Positions 44,601 to 57,000 of a stretch of 64,000 nucleotides of DNA are shown here, one piece after another. A model generated the notes under the pieces. The model searched no databases. It was not told where the DNA came from and worked only from the letters and a program-made list of their open reading frames with translations. The translations under genes were made by a program, and so were the position numbers. This stretch comes from Zygnema cylindricum (lineage: Eukaryota > Streptophyta > Zygnematophyceae > Zygnematales > Zygnemataceae), in NCBI GenBank assembly GCA_037447655.1, contig JBBHKE010000290.1, positions 1 through 64,000 of the forward strand, written 5' to 3'. Numbering within the stretch: the stretch's first letter is position 1; every line of letters starts with the position of its first letter.

Positions 44601-45663
44601 ATAGGTTGCAGATTTATGAAAAAGGCCTAATTCCAGCACATATGAGAAGAGCTTCCGGAATCCATGATCCATCCATGGTCTTTGTCTCCCTCCATCAGTT
44701 TCGCAAGAGCGAACAACTGTTTGTCGTCAGTTTTTGGAAAACTAACAACATCCCGCACATTTTCCTTTGTTGACCGACTGCGGATGCGGTGTGTCAGCTG
44801 AAAATGCCTCAGTTTTGGAAGGGGGTGGTGGTGGTGTAAAAGGTGGCCTTTTGGTGTGTAGATCTCTTTTGGCCTCCATCCATTTTTGAACACACCTGTC
44901 TCACAAGCTTTGAGAAACTTAGGACACTGTTTGTACAGATGTCCTTTACTGTAACAATACACACACTTGTTGTAAGATTGAAAACCTTGATAACCTTGAG
45001 ATCTGTTTCCTTAATACTGAACATTAAAAGCTACATAAAAATTTTCTGGATTTAAAGCTATAACTGTTGACTCTTCCTCCAATACTAGTTCTATAGCTGT
45101 TGCTAGATTCTAGACTGACTTATCCAATTATTTTAAACTTGCGGAGGCTCCTTTATATTCTTCAGGAAGTCCTCGCATAAGAATCATAGCCTGATGGTAA
45201 AGGGATAAGTTCCCCCCTGAACATGCATTCTCTGTTAGTAAAAGCCAAAGTCCATTACAGTATTCACCCATACTACCACCTGTATACCTATAGTCCCAAA
45301 TGTTTCCAGCTGTAATAATCTCATGCTGAGCATTAGCATTTAGGTAGATGGTTTTCAGTGAAGTCCAAATTTTGACGCCTTTTTCATCTTAATATGTGAC
45401 ATAAGCAAATCCTCTGAAATCATTAACTTTAAGAGATGCAAAGCCTGCTGATTTTTCCCACCATAGGATGCATCAGTTTCAGCAAGACTGCCATCAACTA
45501 CATCAAACAGTTTAACTTGAGTAAAATAAGACTCAACCAAATCAGAACAATAAAGGTATTTCCTTCCATCAAAAATTGGTATCCGTGAGGACGAGCCCGT
45601 AACCTGTTGTTCTGTGGATACTACACCCACTGAAGATGAAGATGAGGCAAGAGTAGTCATCAC
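41687..45663 (-). pseudogene. copia-3 polyprotein (truncated, stops)
   Basis: Minus-strand Ty1/copia polyprotein in order. Gag from 45663. Knuckle CVYCYSKGHLYKQC near 44950. Protease IMDSGSSSHMC near 44640. Integrase with ICDGCALGKLHK, LIHSNVWGP (Asn where Asp is usual), LRSDNGGEY near 43890 and NRTLTESVKSMM. RT from 42951 (EETFSPVVKFPTVRVFLSLA, FLHGDLEE, LLKSLYGLKQ, YVDDLLLIS at about 42508). RNase H (STMEAEYMAASSAVKELLW) ending at 41690, where the gypsy LTR begins. Several internal stops and frameshifts make it a dead copy. The upstream LTR would lie across the assembly gap at 45706. Confidence 0.9.
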
Positions 45664-45705
45664 AGAATTAAAATAAGCAAGAAGCTCTCACATATGATCA
45701 AAAAA

Positions 45706-45715
45706 ANNNNNNNNN
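45706..45715. other. Assembly gap (10 N)
   Basis: Ten N residues, the usual mark for a scaffold join of unknown size. The sequence to the left is the copia-3 leader and to the right a reverse-transcriptase relic. The real distance, the missing copia LTR and even the adjacency of the two sides are uncertain. Confidence 0.99.
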
Positions 45716-45954
45716 NGCCTTGAATACCGACATGGAAGGAACTAACAGTTTTATAAAGGAAAAGACTCTCGAAAAATAAGAAACTCGTCATCGGACACAA
45801 AGAGGTAACTACTACTAAACCAGGGTGAAAGGAGGTGCTGACCGTGAGCAGTCCCACTAGGAGAACCCCCGGAAAACAAACAGGATTGGGTAATAGCACG
45901 GCAAGCTCGAAGGCGTTGACGATTAGAAAGAACGGAAAAGGGAAGTCAACGAGA

Positions 45955-46085
45955 TAGGAGTTATTAGAGAGAATCAGGACTTAGAAAATTTTGGTAGGTA
46001 GTCACCTCTCCCTTTGAGAGTTTGTACAAATTGGCATTTTTACTGCCTCATAACTTATCGGCTGGTTGGCCGTTTTCAACGTTTC
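45955..46085. mobile_element. Fragment of the LTR-like element (third copy)
   Basis: GGACTTAGAAAATTTTGG.TAGG, CCTCTCCC and the following bases match 36625-36755 of the LTR-like element in the same orientation. Only about 130 bases remain, so ends and target duplication cannot be judged. It interrupts the RT at its catalytic motif. Confidence 0.65.
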
Positions 46086-46311
46086 TGTGTCATCCGCAAC
46101 TGAAGGGAAAAGGCAAGAAAGATTAGCAGTTGCGGAAGCTCGAACGGCACGATAATGGGTTAGGACAAACAAAAGGCCCCCAAGAGGATCACCCTGACGA
46201 GTGCCAGTCGTGGAGGAAAGTGGGACCAAATCATCATCAATGGAGAAACACAGGCTACTGCTCAAAGAATAAAAAGCTCTCAGAAAAGGAAATATTTTGA
46301 CAATCAAGGAA

Positions 46312-46495
46312 GGTACAGCCATAAGTTCCGAAAAAATGGCATTCCGATCCACTTTATTAAAGGCATTAGAAACATCCACTTGGAGCACTAACCAATCCGG
46401 ATAGGTGGAGCCATAAGCTCCGAAAAAATGGCATTCCGATCCACTGTATTAAAGGCATTATAAACATCCACTTAGAGCACTAACGAATCCGGATG
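46312..46495. repeat. 92-bp tandem duplication in the RT relic
   Basis: GGAGCCATAAG(T/C)TCCGAAAA starts units at about 46312 and 46404 with 92-bp spacing. Each unit contains GGCATTCCGATCCACT and CATCCACTT. The repeat duplicates RT motif-A codons. Confidence 0.85.
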
Positions 46496-47523
46496 GGCAT
46501 CTACAAAGCTCGGATCACGTGGACCACGGCCTCACAACCCCCCGGATTGCCACTCCGAACTGATGAGGAGAGAAACAATCATGGAAAGCGGGCTGGAGCT
46601 GGATGGAGATGGAACGGGCCACCAATCGGTACAATACCTCGCCCACTGCAATAGGATGGATTCCCCCATTGGATTTGGTGACAGCTACGAGGCGGGAGGC
46701 CGTGAGGGGATCACAAATACGGGAACGGACAGTGCCAACCGCAATAAGGGAACAAACTCAAAAAAGCATATCAAAACCTCGAGCACGAGATTCCGGAGGC
46801 AAAACGTCGCGAAATAGCTCATAAAGAGTGCCCGAAGGACCCCCCGCTGAAAGATGTGGAGAAGTCGTAAGGGCTTTAATAAAAGAGTCTCGATCTAAGA
46901 TAAAACACTCTAGCGGCTCGATGGTATGAATAGAGGGGGATTGAGGGGTAGGAGTTGGTGGATGAAGTGCCCGGAGAATCTCAACAGTCGCAGCAGACAG
47001 ACAGAGGAGCAGGATTAAATGGTTAGAGGGCCCGAACCGCTCAAGAGAGTTCACCAACTCGACCCAAATGAACCGCACGGCGATAGAAAGATGGCACATC
47101 TGAAGTCCGAGATGTACGACCTGGTGTGAAGGAAGCACTCGCAACTCAATCCCCATGCTCGGCATGAAGGGCCCGCCAATCACCTCGAAGGAAACGTTGA
47201 CATCGAGCCATAGTTTCTCGAGCCCTGCTACCACCGCCACGGCCAGGTAAGACTAGAACCCAAAGTGAAAACGTGAAAAGGAGGTGCCAAGGTCCAACAT
47301 CCGCGGGGTCCGAATAAATACGGGACAAAGGAAGGTGGAGGGCGTCCTGTATGATAATCCGCACAGCCATAGGAATCCGCGTGTATAATCGCGGACGGGG
47401 GGGGCCCAAATCATAAGCTTCGAGCACGTCTAAATCGCGTAGAAATGCCCAATGTTCGCTCGTAGGTCCAGACGGGTGTGTGGTGGAAAAAAGGGTACTA
47501 GAGGAAGGGCCGCTCTGGGCCAA

Positions 47524-48479
47524 AAATTGTTGACAACTCTTTGTATGTCGAGCAATACCGGCACCGTTCGCGAAATGGTTATGACACCGGCTACATTATA
47601 TCCGTTTTGAGGCTTGTGTGCGAGGTTTAGGTGGAGGAGCTGAACAAGGGAGAAGGGGCGAGTATGCCCGGCTGGACATGGTCATTGAATGAGAGGGAGA
47701 AGCATAGGAAGTGATAGAGAGAGAGGAAGGGGGAAATGGGAAGGAGGAAAGGAGACCATGGGAAATAGATGGTGGAGATGGTAGTGGGACGGAACCGTGG
47801 GTAGGGTGGGAGAAAGGATGCAACGGAGAGAAAAAGGGGGGGATATGGAAGAAGGGACCAAAAAAGGGGGGCGTGGGAAAAGGAAGATGATCGGAATAGT
47901 GAAATGGGGGTATGGGGGAGGGTAAAAGGCCAATGGGGAAGAAATGGGGAGAGGGTAAAGAAGTTGATTTCGAAGGAAAGGTGGGGAGGGTGGGGAGGGT
48001 TGTGTTAAGGTTGGTATAGGGAAGTGGCGGAGGAAATCGAAAAAATGGGGTGGGGTGGGGTTAAAGAAGTTTACAGTAGAAAGGAAAATAAGGGAAGGAA
48101 ATGTGTCGAAAAAGTGGAAGGAAAGAGGGATGTGAAAGCTACTTTAGGAAAATGGGGAGAATTGCTGCTCGGGGAGAACAAGATATTAAGCAATGTCGAA
48201 AAAGAGGGGGGGGGGGGGGTGGAGAGGAAGGGGATGTAGAAAGCGTCTGCTTTGGGGAAGAAATGGGGAGGAATTGCTGCTCGGGGGGGAGGGATAAGAT
48301 CTTGGTGATGAAAGGGGGGGGGGAAGGGAAATATCGCGTTTTGCCTTGCCTTGACCGTCACACTACAGAGAAATTAACTGCGTCTGGCGTTTTGCTTAGA
48401 GCGCTAACAACAATACACGGTGCACCATACAGTAGGAAACCGTAGAAAGTAAAAAGAGTAGGAAGAAAAGAGAGAGGAC
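47524..48479. other. G/A-rich low-complexity DNA, no gene seen
   Basis: Purine-rich sequence with GGGG runs (for example near 48200 and 48306). The open frames on both strands are Pro/Ser/Phe- or Gly/Glu-rich translations without domains. Confidence 0.6.
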
Positions 48480-49605
48480 TTGTGAGATCCCACTGGCTGT
48501 TTCTTTTACCTCGAACACTAAGAGACACTCTCTCCCTCTTGGTGTTAAGAGGAGCCACACACCATACCATTCGCCATTGTTGGGAAGAAAGGAAACACAA
48601 AGCAGCAAGGCTAGAAGATGGAGAGGTAATAACACGTGAGACATAAAGAGGTCAGCTAACAAATAGTTAAAAACCTCAGCAAATAAAAATGTTAAGTTAG
48701 CAAATATAAACTTCTGGCCAGCAAAGAAAAGATAACCTGAGCGAAGAAAACTTAAAGAAGCAAACATTAAATAAATTAGACAGAGAGAAAATAAATGGTG
48801 AGCAAATAAAATTGTGAAAAAAGAAACCCAAACCTGATCAAATAAACAGTTAGCAATCAAAAGGAAAACCTGGAGCGAACAAAACAGTGAACAAGTAAAA
48901 TCTGGAGCAAAATAAAACCCGAAGCAACTAAATCCTGCAAAAGATAAAACCCTAAACGAAAAAATGGTGAGCAAACAAAGGCTGTACTTGGCGCAGGGTT
49001 GGCAGTTCTGATCATGTGTCCGTACAGTACGAGCGGCGCCTGTGTAGTACGTGCGGCGCCTGTGTAGAAGCAGCTGCCTGTCTGACGTGTTGCTGCTTCG
49101 TTGGATCGAATCGGACGACAACAAAATACATATATGCCGCTATGTTTGTTTTTTTTTCTGTACACTTACCCTAAAATTGGGCTTTCAAACTATTCAAGTA
49201 CATATACAACTAGTCGTATGGCATATCTAGTTAAAAGGTATGTTCAAACTGTGCTTCGGTTGATTTGAAAGGTTGGTGCAAGCATTTAGTTGCAATGTGA
49301 TATAAATTTTATGCAGATTCATATAAACTATGAAACTTATTTTTTAAGTGTTAGTTGAACTTCAGTGCAAATAATAATAAACCTGGATAGGTCTGGGATT
49401 GGCTGCTTTTTGTTCTACTGGGGAGGCCAAAAGTGTCAACAAATCTATCGTCTTTGTCGATTTAAGATGATGGACAAAGATATTCCAAGTGAATTGTCAC
49501 AAATTTTATTTTATTGGAAGAAAGGGGGAGAGAGAGGGAAGAGGGGGAGACGTTGGGAGAGAGCTAATGGGCGAGAGAGGAGAGAGGAAGAGAGGATGAC
49601 AAACA

Positions 49606-49745
<140 letters not shown>

Positions 49746-50603
49746 GCATTTTTATTGATATCGAGTTTCCTATACTTTTACTTATGGTTGTGTTTTGTGG
49801 CGAATTCCAGTTTTTGAAGGTTGTAAAGGCGGCCATGACTGCCTTGGAGTGGAAGGTGTTTTGCGGATCAGTTTCGGCCTCTCTCTCTTTTTTGCATTAA
49901 TGTTCAGTACAACTGTTGGAACATTAGTTACCGAAGATTGGAGAGATCGGTGGAATAGTGGGGGGTGGCCTCTCAAGTTCCTCTTGTGGTTTATGTTTAC
50001 GTTTTGTTCCTATTGGATTCCCTCAGGTGAGTTTCCATTATATATGTATGTATTCTTTGTTTCTTCTTTTCTCTACCATTCTCATTTTTTTGAAGGCTGA
50101 TGTATGTGAAGATCTAGCAACGGTTTATGTTTTCAAAGCTCGCCTCCTATTCTTGTTAAGTTCCATACATTATTTGTAAAGAAACAGGAGGGAGAAGGAG
50201 AGATCGAAAAAAAATGTGAAAGGATTCAGAGAGAGGGAGAAAGGGTGGGAGGAGGGAAGGGAAGAGAGGTTTAAAAAGACCCTGACAGATTTGTGATCAG
50301 CGTACTGCTTATTTAGTCGCGTCTATGCTATAATGTTATCTTTGGTACTTTTTGTCCACATCTTAAAGTTACTTCTTTTATTTTTTTTGTGTAGAAGTTT
50401 GTTTCAATGTCAATTTTCCACATTGTGAAAAGACCACCATAGTAATTCTTGTCAAGTGAAATGCAAACACCACCTCGACCTCTACCGGACAACATTTTTG
50501 ATATTATTTGCCATTATTTGTCTTTGTTTTACAGTATTTTTTAAAGCATACGCGGAAGTTGCGAGATTCGGGGCGGGAGTATTTCTGCTTCTCCAGATTA
50601 TTA

Positions 50604-51380
50604 GGGTGCGTCTATATGTATTTAAAACTTAGAGATTTTTTTTTGTTTTTTAGCGCAGATCCGGCGGACCCGGATTTTGGGTGTCCCTATGTGTACCAAA
50701 CGAAATTGTCACTTAAGAGCATGACGCTTGTATACGTCGACAATGCCAGTGACGGTTGTCAACGTCTACAATCTATGATGACGCACGTTATTTTTCATAA
50801 CTGCTTGCGCCGTCGCGTGATATTTCGTGACATTGTAGACCTACCGCCCTCCAGCGTGTGCTATTTCACGGTTGAAGAAGATGCGTTTTGCCTTTGCGTC
50901 TATTGTCGGCTCGACGTGAAATGGCATCGGAACCTTGAGACCCTTACAAAAAAAAAATCGTATCGGATGGAAACGGATAAAACAATACAAACTGTGTACT
51001 TCTTTTTGTCGTAATAAACAAAACGGACAAAACATAGCTAATCGTGTACACTTCCACGTCGCTTGAAATCGTTTGAAAATTTTCAAAAAATAAGGCACGC
51101 GCGAATATATGTTGTTATTTGTTTATAGAAAATCACTAATTTTAAAACACATCGCGCATGTGTTTTAAACATAAGGTTGAAGATGACGTTTTTTGTCGTC
51201 GAAGTGCGTCGAAAAACACAAGATGACAAACTGTAGTACATCTTAAATTCGATGATGACGCAAAATGTACTTCTCTTTTTCTCTATTTTTTTGTACGGTT
51301 GAAACTTACGCTGTACGGCTCTAAGTTTTACAGGAAAACGACAGAAAAAAACCCTTACTTAAGCACACAGAGACGCACCC
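50604..51380. mobile_element. Harbinger/Tourist-like MITE (TSD TTA) in pseudogene exon 3
   Basis: A 777-bp element starting GGGTGCGTCT and ending AGACGCACCC, flanked by TTA on both sides (50601-50603, 51381-51383). The parental SERINC exon 3 near 30205 reads AGATTATTAGTATC with no insert, giving an empty site. TTA/TWA duplications with GGG-starting TIRs are typical of PIF/Harbinger elements. A plus-strand frame through 51014 (RVIFRDIVDLPPSSVCYFT) has no domain I recognise. Confidence 0.92.
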
Positions 51381-51552
51381 TTAGTACCGTAAACTTTATT
51401 TACGTCTGGAATGATAATTGGTTAGAGAACGAAGACAAATGGTTAGTTTGGCATTTTTTGAATGGAATTGCTGCCCATGTTTCACATCATCTAAAAGGTG
51501 GTTCAGATGATGTTTGTTCCAAAAGACTTTTACCAAATCTGATTATATTGGG

Positions 51553-52081
51553 TGTTAACGATTCAATTTGAGAATCGTCTAATATTGGACGCGCGCGATA
51601 TTTCGGTTCGCGTGGACGTCACTTTATTTGAACCGTACACTTGATGTTTCATGCGCGTACGGCGTACAAAAATATACATACGAAGGTTCGTGGTACAGTA
51701 CGCACGAAACCTTCTCTTTCCTTCTCTTCTCTTCTCGAAGTAGAAAAGCACGCTGCACTCTTCTGCGCGTTTTTTTCTTCCTTCAAGTCTCACTACGAGT
51801 GACGAGACCTTTATCTTAGCTTGTCGGGCACTGCACGTTAGTTTAGGTGACTATTTAAGTTGTTCGTGAAGCAGTGACTATTTAAGTTATTCGTGTTGCT
51901 GCAGTTTATTATTACAGTTTACATTATCTTGGGATAGATAGAGTAAAGAGAGAAGAGTGAGAGGAAAGGGAAAAGCCTTGTAAAAAGGCTGGCCATTTTT
52001 TATATAAAGTATTTTTGTGGCATTTTTGTGTGTATTTTTGATTTCTTCCGCTGCATACCATCTCGGTGGTCTAATCTTTCA
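51553..52081 (+). repeat. copia-1 5' LTR (529 bp)
   Basis: Begins TGTTAACGATTC and ends CTAATCTTTCA, followed by AT and the primer site. It contains a TATATAAAG-like TATA box near 52000. No matching 3' LTR exists in the window. Confidence 0.85.
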
Positions 52082-52083
52082 AT

Positions 52084-52098
52084 TGGTATCGGAGCAGG
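52084..52098 (+). other. copia-1 primer-binding site
   Basis: TGGTATCGGAGCAGG, a variant of the initiator-Met-tRNA primer site, two bases after the LTR end. Confidence 0.85.
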
Positions 52099-52143
52099 TT
52101 GTGCTTCACTTTTAAAGTTTCAAAGGTGTCAAGTGTAGACGCC

Positions 52144-53157
52144 ATGGGGAGGAACAAGAATAAGTCTTCCCCATTCACTCCTTCTTCATCTTCCTTCACT
52201 CCATTGGAAACCGAGGATCCACCGGATCCCCCTCAGGCTGCGGCCGAGGCTAGTTTCGGTTTTAATGTTCCTCCTCCACTTGTGCCTCTCGAGCAAGATA
52301 CTACACCGCGCATCGTTATTAGTGTCACGGTCACTAATTTGGGTTCTTAAAATTTTGATTTTTTTCCAAAAATAGTATACGTGATTTTAATTTTTCCTTG
52401 ACGTTAATTGAGGTTCCGTACAAATAAGCGTACAAAACGAAAGTACATTAATATGTAAATAGTGTGGTGTACGGTCGATGTCAGACCGTACATAAATGTA
52501 CCTTTTTAGTTGAAAATTTTACAAAAAATGACTTAAATCGGACGCGTTCGCATAGGAACGTGCGCTAAAAAAACGGGATTGGTCTGACATGTAAATAAGT
52601 CTGACATGTACGGATATTTATATTTCACTACGGTGTACGATTTTTTATATTTTGTACGGATACATATAATAATGTATATAATCGTACAGAAAATTTTCCA
52701 TTTTTGCTGTTCCAAATTAGCGTTAACACTGAAATTAGAATAAACCTTTTTTTTTTAATTTTCAAATTCTTAATTAGCGTCAATGACGGTATATTTACTT
52801 ACACACTATTTAAACTTTGACACTAATAACGATGCGCGGTGTAGTGGTGGAAGCGGTGTCGCCGAGGAATAACTAAGCTCACAATTTGATAAGCTCCTCA
52901 TTCTTATGGAGCAACAGTTCGCGGACATCGACCGGAAAATATCGAACACGGTTTGAGGAAATCCGGATCCCGATCCGAACGGTGATGATTCCGGTGCAGA
53001 GGATGACAAATATACCTCGAAGAAATATCTCGAATAGGGGAAAGTGTTCTTCGAAAATGCCTCGTACTTGGACGAAGAGGATGAACAAGATAACATGTAT
53101 TCCATGCCGTGGAAAATTGTTGTCTTCAATGGAAATAACTATGTTTTTTGGAAAAAG
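52144..53157 (+). pseudogene. copia-1 gag, N-terminal part
   Basis: Starts at the ATG at 52144 (MGRNKNKSSPFTPSSSS), is cut at 52303 by a MITE, and resumes at 52844 with frame damage. It ends with KIVVFNGNNYVFWKK, the conserved copia gag start of the capsid domain (cf. GKIVIFNGTNYHSWKK in copia-2). The last two codons before 53158 are split from their continuation YIKTQLMLRHLWKVV at 61447 by copia-2. Confidence 0.85.
52304..52841. mobile_element. TA-flanked MITE in copia-1 gag (CACCGCGCATCG subfamily)
   Basis: A 538-bp element with TIRs CACCGCGCATCGTTATTAG and CTAATAACGATGCGCGGTG, flanked by TA. It is the intact relative of the MITE at 22827-23563, in opposite orientation and without the nested unit. 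Gag is collinear on both sides. Confidence 0.92.
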
Positions 53158-53759
53158 TGAAAAGATCTCACACCAAAATCACAGTGCAAGACTACAGCGG
53201 AAGCATTCAGATAATTCACACGAGAGAGTGCTTCCCACAAAAGCCAATATATTTCATAGACAATTTTCTCCCATAAAAGATTAACTTCCCTTTCCCCCTA
53301 AGCTGCAGTATATAGTACTGCAAGTGAAACGTCACACTATCAAACTATAAAAAGCAAACTAAACATATAGTGCGCACAAAGCGCCTACAAATCAAATCGC
53401 TTCTATAAGCGAAACGACGTCACACTATCAAACTATAAAAAACAAACTAAACATATAGTGCGCACAAAGCGCCTACAAATCAAATCGCTTCTATAAGCGA
53501 AACGACACAGTACTAAAGTATTAAACACACGTACGACCAAACCAAAACATAACGACAAAACGTACATACCTACCGTACACGCCAAACGACATAATACGTT
53601 GTCGACGCAAAAACTAAATCTTCACGAGACCAAGGTACAACAAAACGTAAAACTAGACTTAATGAATCCAAACCATCATGGACCACTATCTTCACGTAAC
53701 GCCAACCTACCTGGCCGCGCGACAAACCGCGACGGCTGATTACAACCTTAATTCTAACA
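53158..53759 (-). repeat. copia-2 3' LTR with 88-bp tandem duplication
   Basis: On the minus strand it begins TGTTAGAATTAAGG after a purine tract (GAGAGGGGGAT) and ends TTTTCA. It is 602 bp against about 513 bp for the 5' LTR. The difference is an 88-bp unit present twice here (53331-53418, 53419-53506) and once in the 5' LTR (near 58868). Confidence 0.92.
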
Positions 53760-54049
53760 ATCCCCCTCTCAAAGTTGTAATCATTACACCAACCCTAATT
53801 TGGGTCTTCCCCTCAAAAGTACATCATGACTCGCGGCTTTCGTCAGAATATCCGCGGCTTCCTCCAACGTCGAAACGTACAAAAAATCAACTTCTTTTGC
53901 GGTGACCAAATCGCGTACGAAGTGCCACTAAATCTTGATATATTATGTCCTTTTGTGAAAGACAGGATTCTTCACCAACGCCATCGAACTCATACTGTCA
54001 GAAAATATTTTCATTCAACTAATAGAAATCCCCAATCCCCCAAGTAACT

Positions 54050-57000
54050 CCCTGATCCAAATCGACGCCTTAGACGTATGACACACAGCCATATAATCCG
54101 TTTCGGTTGAACTTAATGCGACAGTTGGCTAGAGTCGCGAACTCCAAGAAATTGCCGCGCCACCAAAAACAAAAGCATATCCAGACGTTGACTTTCCTGT
54201 GTCAAAATCTCCACCCCAATTTGCGTCACAATATCCCACGCACTCTAAAGATGCCCGTCCAGATCGAAACAGTAAACCAATCTTGACCGTACCTACAAGC
54301 TAGCGAAATATCCTCTTCACGGCTTCCCAATGAATCTTTTTAGGAGCCTGACAAAATCTGCTCACGATAGAAACCGCGGCCGAAATATTCGGTCGCGTGG
54401 CCACACTTAAATACATTAAACTTTCAACGGCCTCACGATAGGGCACGTGGAGAGTTTCCTCCTCAAATTTGCGATATTGAAGTTTGGAACCTAGTGGTGT
54501 CAAAACCGGCTTAGAATCCAACATAACAAATTTTGTTAGTACTTCTTTACAATATTGCGCTTGCGACAATTTAATATCTCTATTATCGTATCTCAAAACT
54601 TCCACTCCAAGAATATATCGTAGGTCCCCCAAATGTGTGACTTTAAAGTGAAGATGCAGGTACTCCTTCAATTCCGCGATTCACGTCAACTTGTCACATA
54701 TCATCAAAAAATCATCCACGTAGACAGAAAATATAATTTGATCGTTCCCCTCACCTTTTACGTAAACTTCAGAGGCTAAAACTGTTCGTACAAATCCAAA
54801 TTCGGTTAGGACATTGTGTAATCTCAAGTACCAAGTTCGGGACGCCTGTTGTAGTCCGTACAAGGACTTTCGCAGCCGCCATACCTTCCCCTCTTTCGAC
54901 ACTACTCCTTCCGGAACTTTCATATAAACTTCCTCTTCTAAGTCACCATTTAAAAACGTCGTCTCTACGTCCATTTGGTGAATGTGCTTTTTACCGACAG
55001 CGGCAATAACAATAATCATCCTTAAAGAATCAAATTTCATCATCGGTGCATATGTCTTCGTATAATCTATCCCCTCCCTTTGTTGAAAGCCCTTGCAAAC
55101 TAGCCGAGCCTTATGTTTTACTACTTCCCTCGATGCATCAGTTTTGGTTTTAAGAACCCACTTCGCATCAATAGCCTTTTTACCCTCCGGTAGGCTTACC
55201 TCCTCAAATGTTTGGTTGTCGATAATAGATTGAAGTTCTCTCTCCAATGTCGGTTTCCAATGCTTCTCCCAATCACATGATTTTCGTGCTTCCACATACG
55301 ATTGCGGATCGCCCGGCTTGTTTTCACATAATTATTGCTATAAAAGAAAATCATCCTATCTCTCCGCCGAAATAAAATAATACGAATTTTCCACATTTCC
55401 CTTACCATCAAAAGATAGACGAGCCGGTTTCTTACCCCTATTTTCCCGCATACTCCTCCTCGGCTCGAATTCTTTCTCCTCTCTCGCCCGTTCCTCCTCA
55501 ATAATATTCGGTTCACTTGATTTAGAAGACGAATATTTCCTCGTGTTTGAAGACATTCGAGAATTTTCGCTTCGTGAATCCCCACCAATGTTACCAAAAT
55601 TTACATTTTCCACAATTTTACCTTTCCCCCTCTTAACATTGGAGGTGGATTCCGGATCAATTTCCGAATCCGAACCCTCAATGTCATTAAGATCACCGAT
55701 TTCAAATTCTTCATGAAAGTCAAGATTCGAATGTCGCTTAGCCGATCGAGAGATTGTGGATAATAACTCTTCGTGAAAATCCACATTTCTTGATTCCTCA
55801 ATGATATTTCGAATCGGGTCATAAACTCGATAAAGACTCCCTTCCAAACTATACCCCACAAAGTATCCACTCCAACTTCTCGATGCAAATTTACCTTTTC
55901 TCTTTTGTGCTTGAATATAAACCGCCGCACGGCATCCCCAAATCCGAATGTGGTGTAGTGTAGGCTTTTGGCCATACTACAACTCATACGGAGTTTTATC
56001 ATCGGAAACCGATGGAATTCGCCGATTGCAAATATAATTCGCCGTCAAAATTGCATCGCCCCATAAATTAATACTTCTCCCGGATCCGTGTACCATGGAT
56101 CGTACCATTTCTTGAAGAGTATGGTTCTTCCTCTCGACAATGCCTTTAGATTCGAGTGAGTAAGATGCGGTATATTGGTGAGAAATTCGCCACGCTTTAC
56201 TATATGGATTAGAAGCAAGAAATTTCCCTCCATTATCCGATCTAATAGATTTGAATTTGATCTCACATTGCCTTTCTGCCATCATATGCCACTCTTGAAA
56301 GCGTAAAAATGCTTCAAATTTGTGTTTAAGTAATATTACACATGTGAAGTAAGAGAAGTCGTCCACCACCACCATAATATATTTGTTTCCTCCAATCGTC
56401 TCCGGTTTTACGTCCCCACATAAATCAATATGCACAAGGTCAAGCGGATGCTTAGATCGATGCGTTAGATCCTTGGTCGGATGCGGCTTTCGGATTTGTC
56501 TCCCCTTACTACATCCCTCGCCCCCGTTAATTTTCTCCCCCGACGCCAAGTCCAAACCCTTTACGCTTCCATTTTTAATCATGCGTCGTAAACTCCCCTC
56601 GGATGTGTGACACATGGGTGGTGCCACAAAGTTAAATCGCCTTTCAAATCGGAGATTTGCAAAATAATTCCACCTGAATTTGGGGGGGAAATTTTCGGCC
56701 GACGCCATTTTAGCCGACTATGCATAAAGTCCGTAGCTTCTCCTACGCCTATTAATACACCATCAGATCGTACAATTTTTATTGTGGAGTCCCCATACGC
56801 GAGTGCGCTCACGCTTACTCGCTGAATCTGCGGTACACTGAGAAGGTTCACTGAACCTTCAGGTGAGTACAAGACATTTGTTAGTTGGGTTTACGTCACT
56901 TTTCCACACCACTTGCGTCCAAAATTGGTAAGTCCAAACGTATAGTACCAACTGTACTTATTGAAATCACTTGTCCACTTGCGATAGTGATTCGTTTTGG

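Larger units (their letters stand above)
45716..47523 (-). pseudogene. Reverse transcriptase ORF of a non-LTR-like family, broken
   Basis: In order on the minus strand: an N-terminal region (SEHWAFLRDLDVLEAYDLGP, RETMARCQRFLRGDWRALH); a middle region with HTIEPLECFILDRDSFIKAL and GGPSGTLYELFRDVLPPESR; after an interruption, motif A LQVDVSNAFNKVDRNAIFSE (about 46388-46325), motif B TGTRQGDPLGGLLF, and motif C SVADDT near 46100. A 130-base piece of the LTR-like element follows motif C (about 45955-46085). Beyond it, SPSGTAHGQHLLSPWF-like sequence to 45716 looks like the continuation. The motifs are those of RT-only ORFs common in streptophyte genomes; the transposon class is uncertain. A more decayed copy lies at 6930-7880. 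Confidence 0.75.

Noticed and set aside
47596-48445. Overlapping Pro/Ser-rich and Gly/Glu-rich frames
   Set aside because: Low-complexity purine tract translations on opposite strands with no conserved motif.
50508-51014. 168-codon plus frame through the SERINC pseudogene exon 3 and the Harbinger-like MITE
   Set aside because: It fuses intron, exon remnant and MITE sequence. The MITE part shows no transposase or other recognisable domain.
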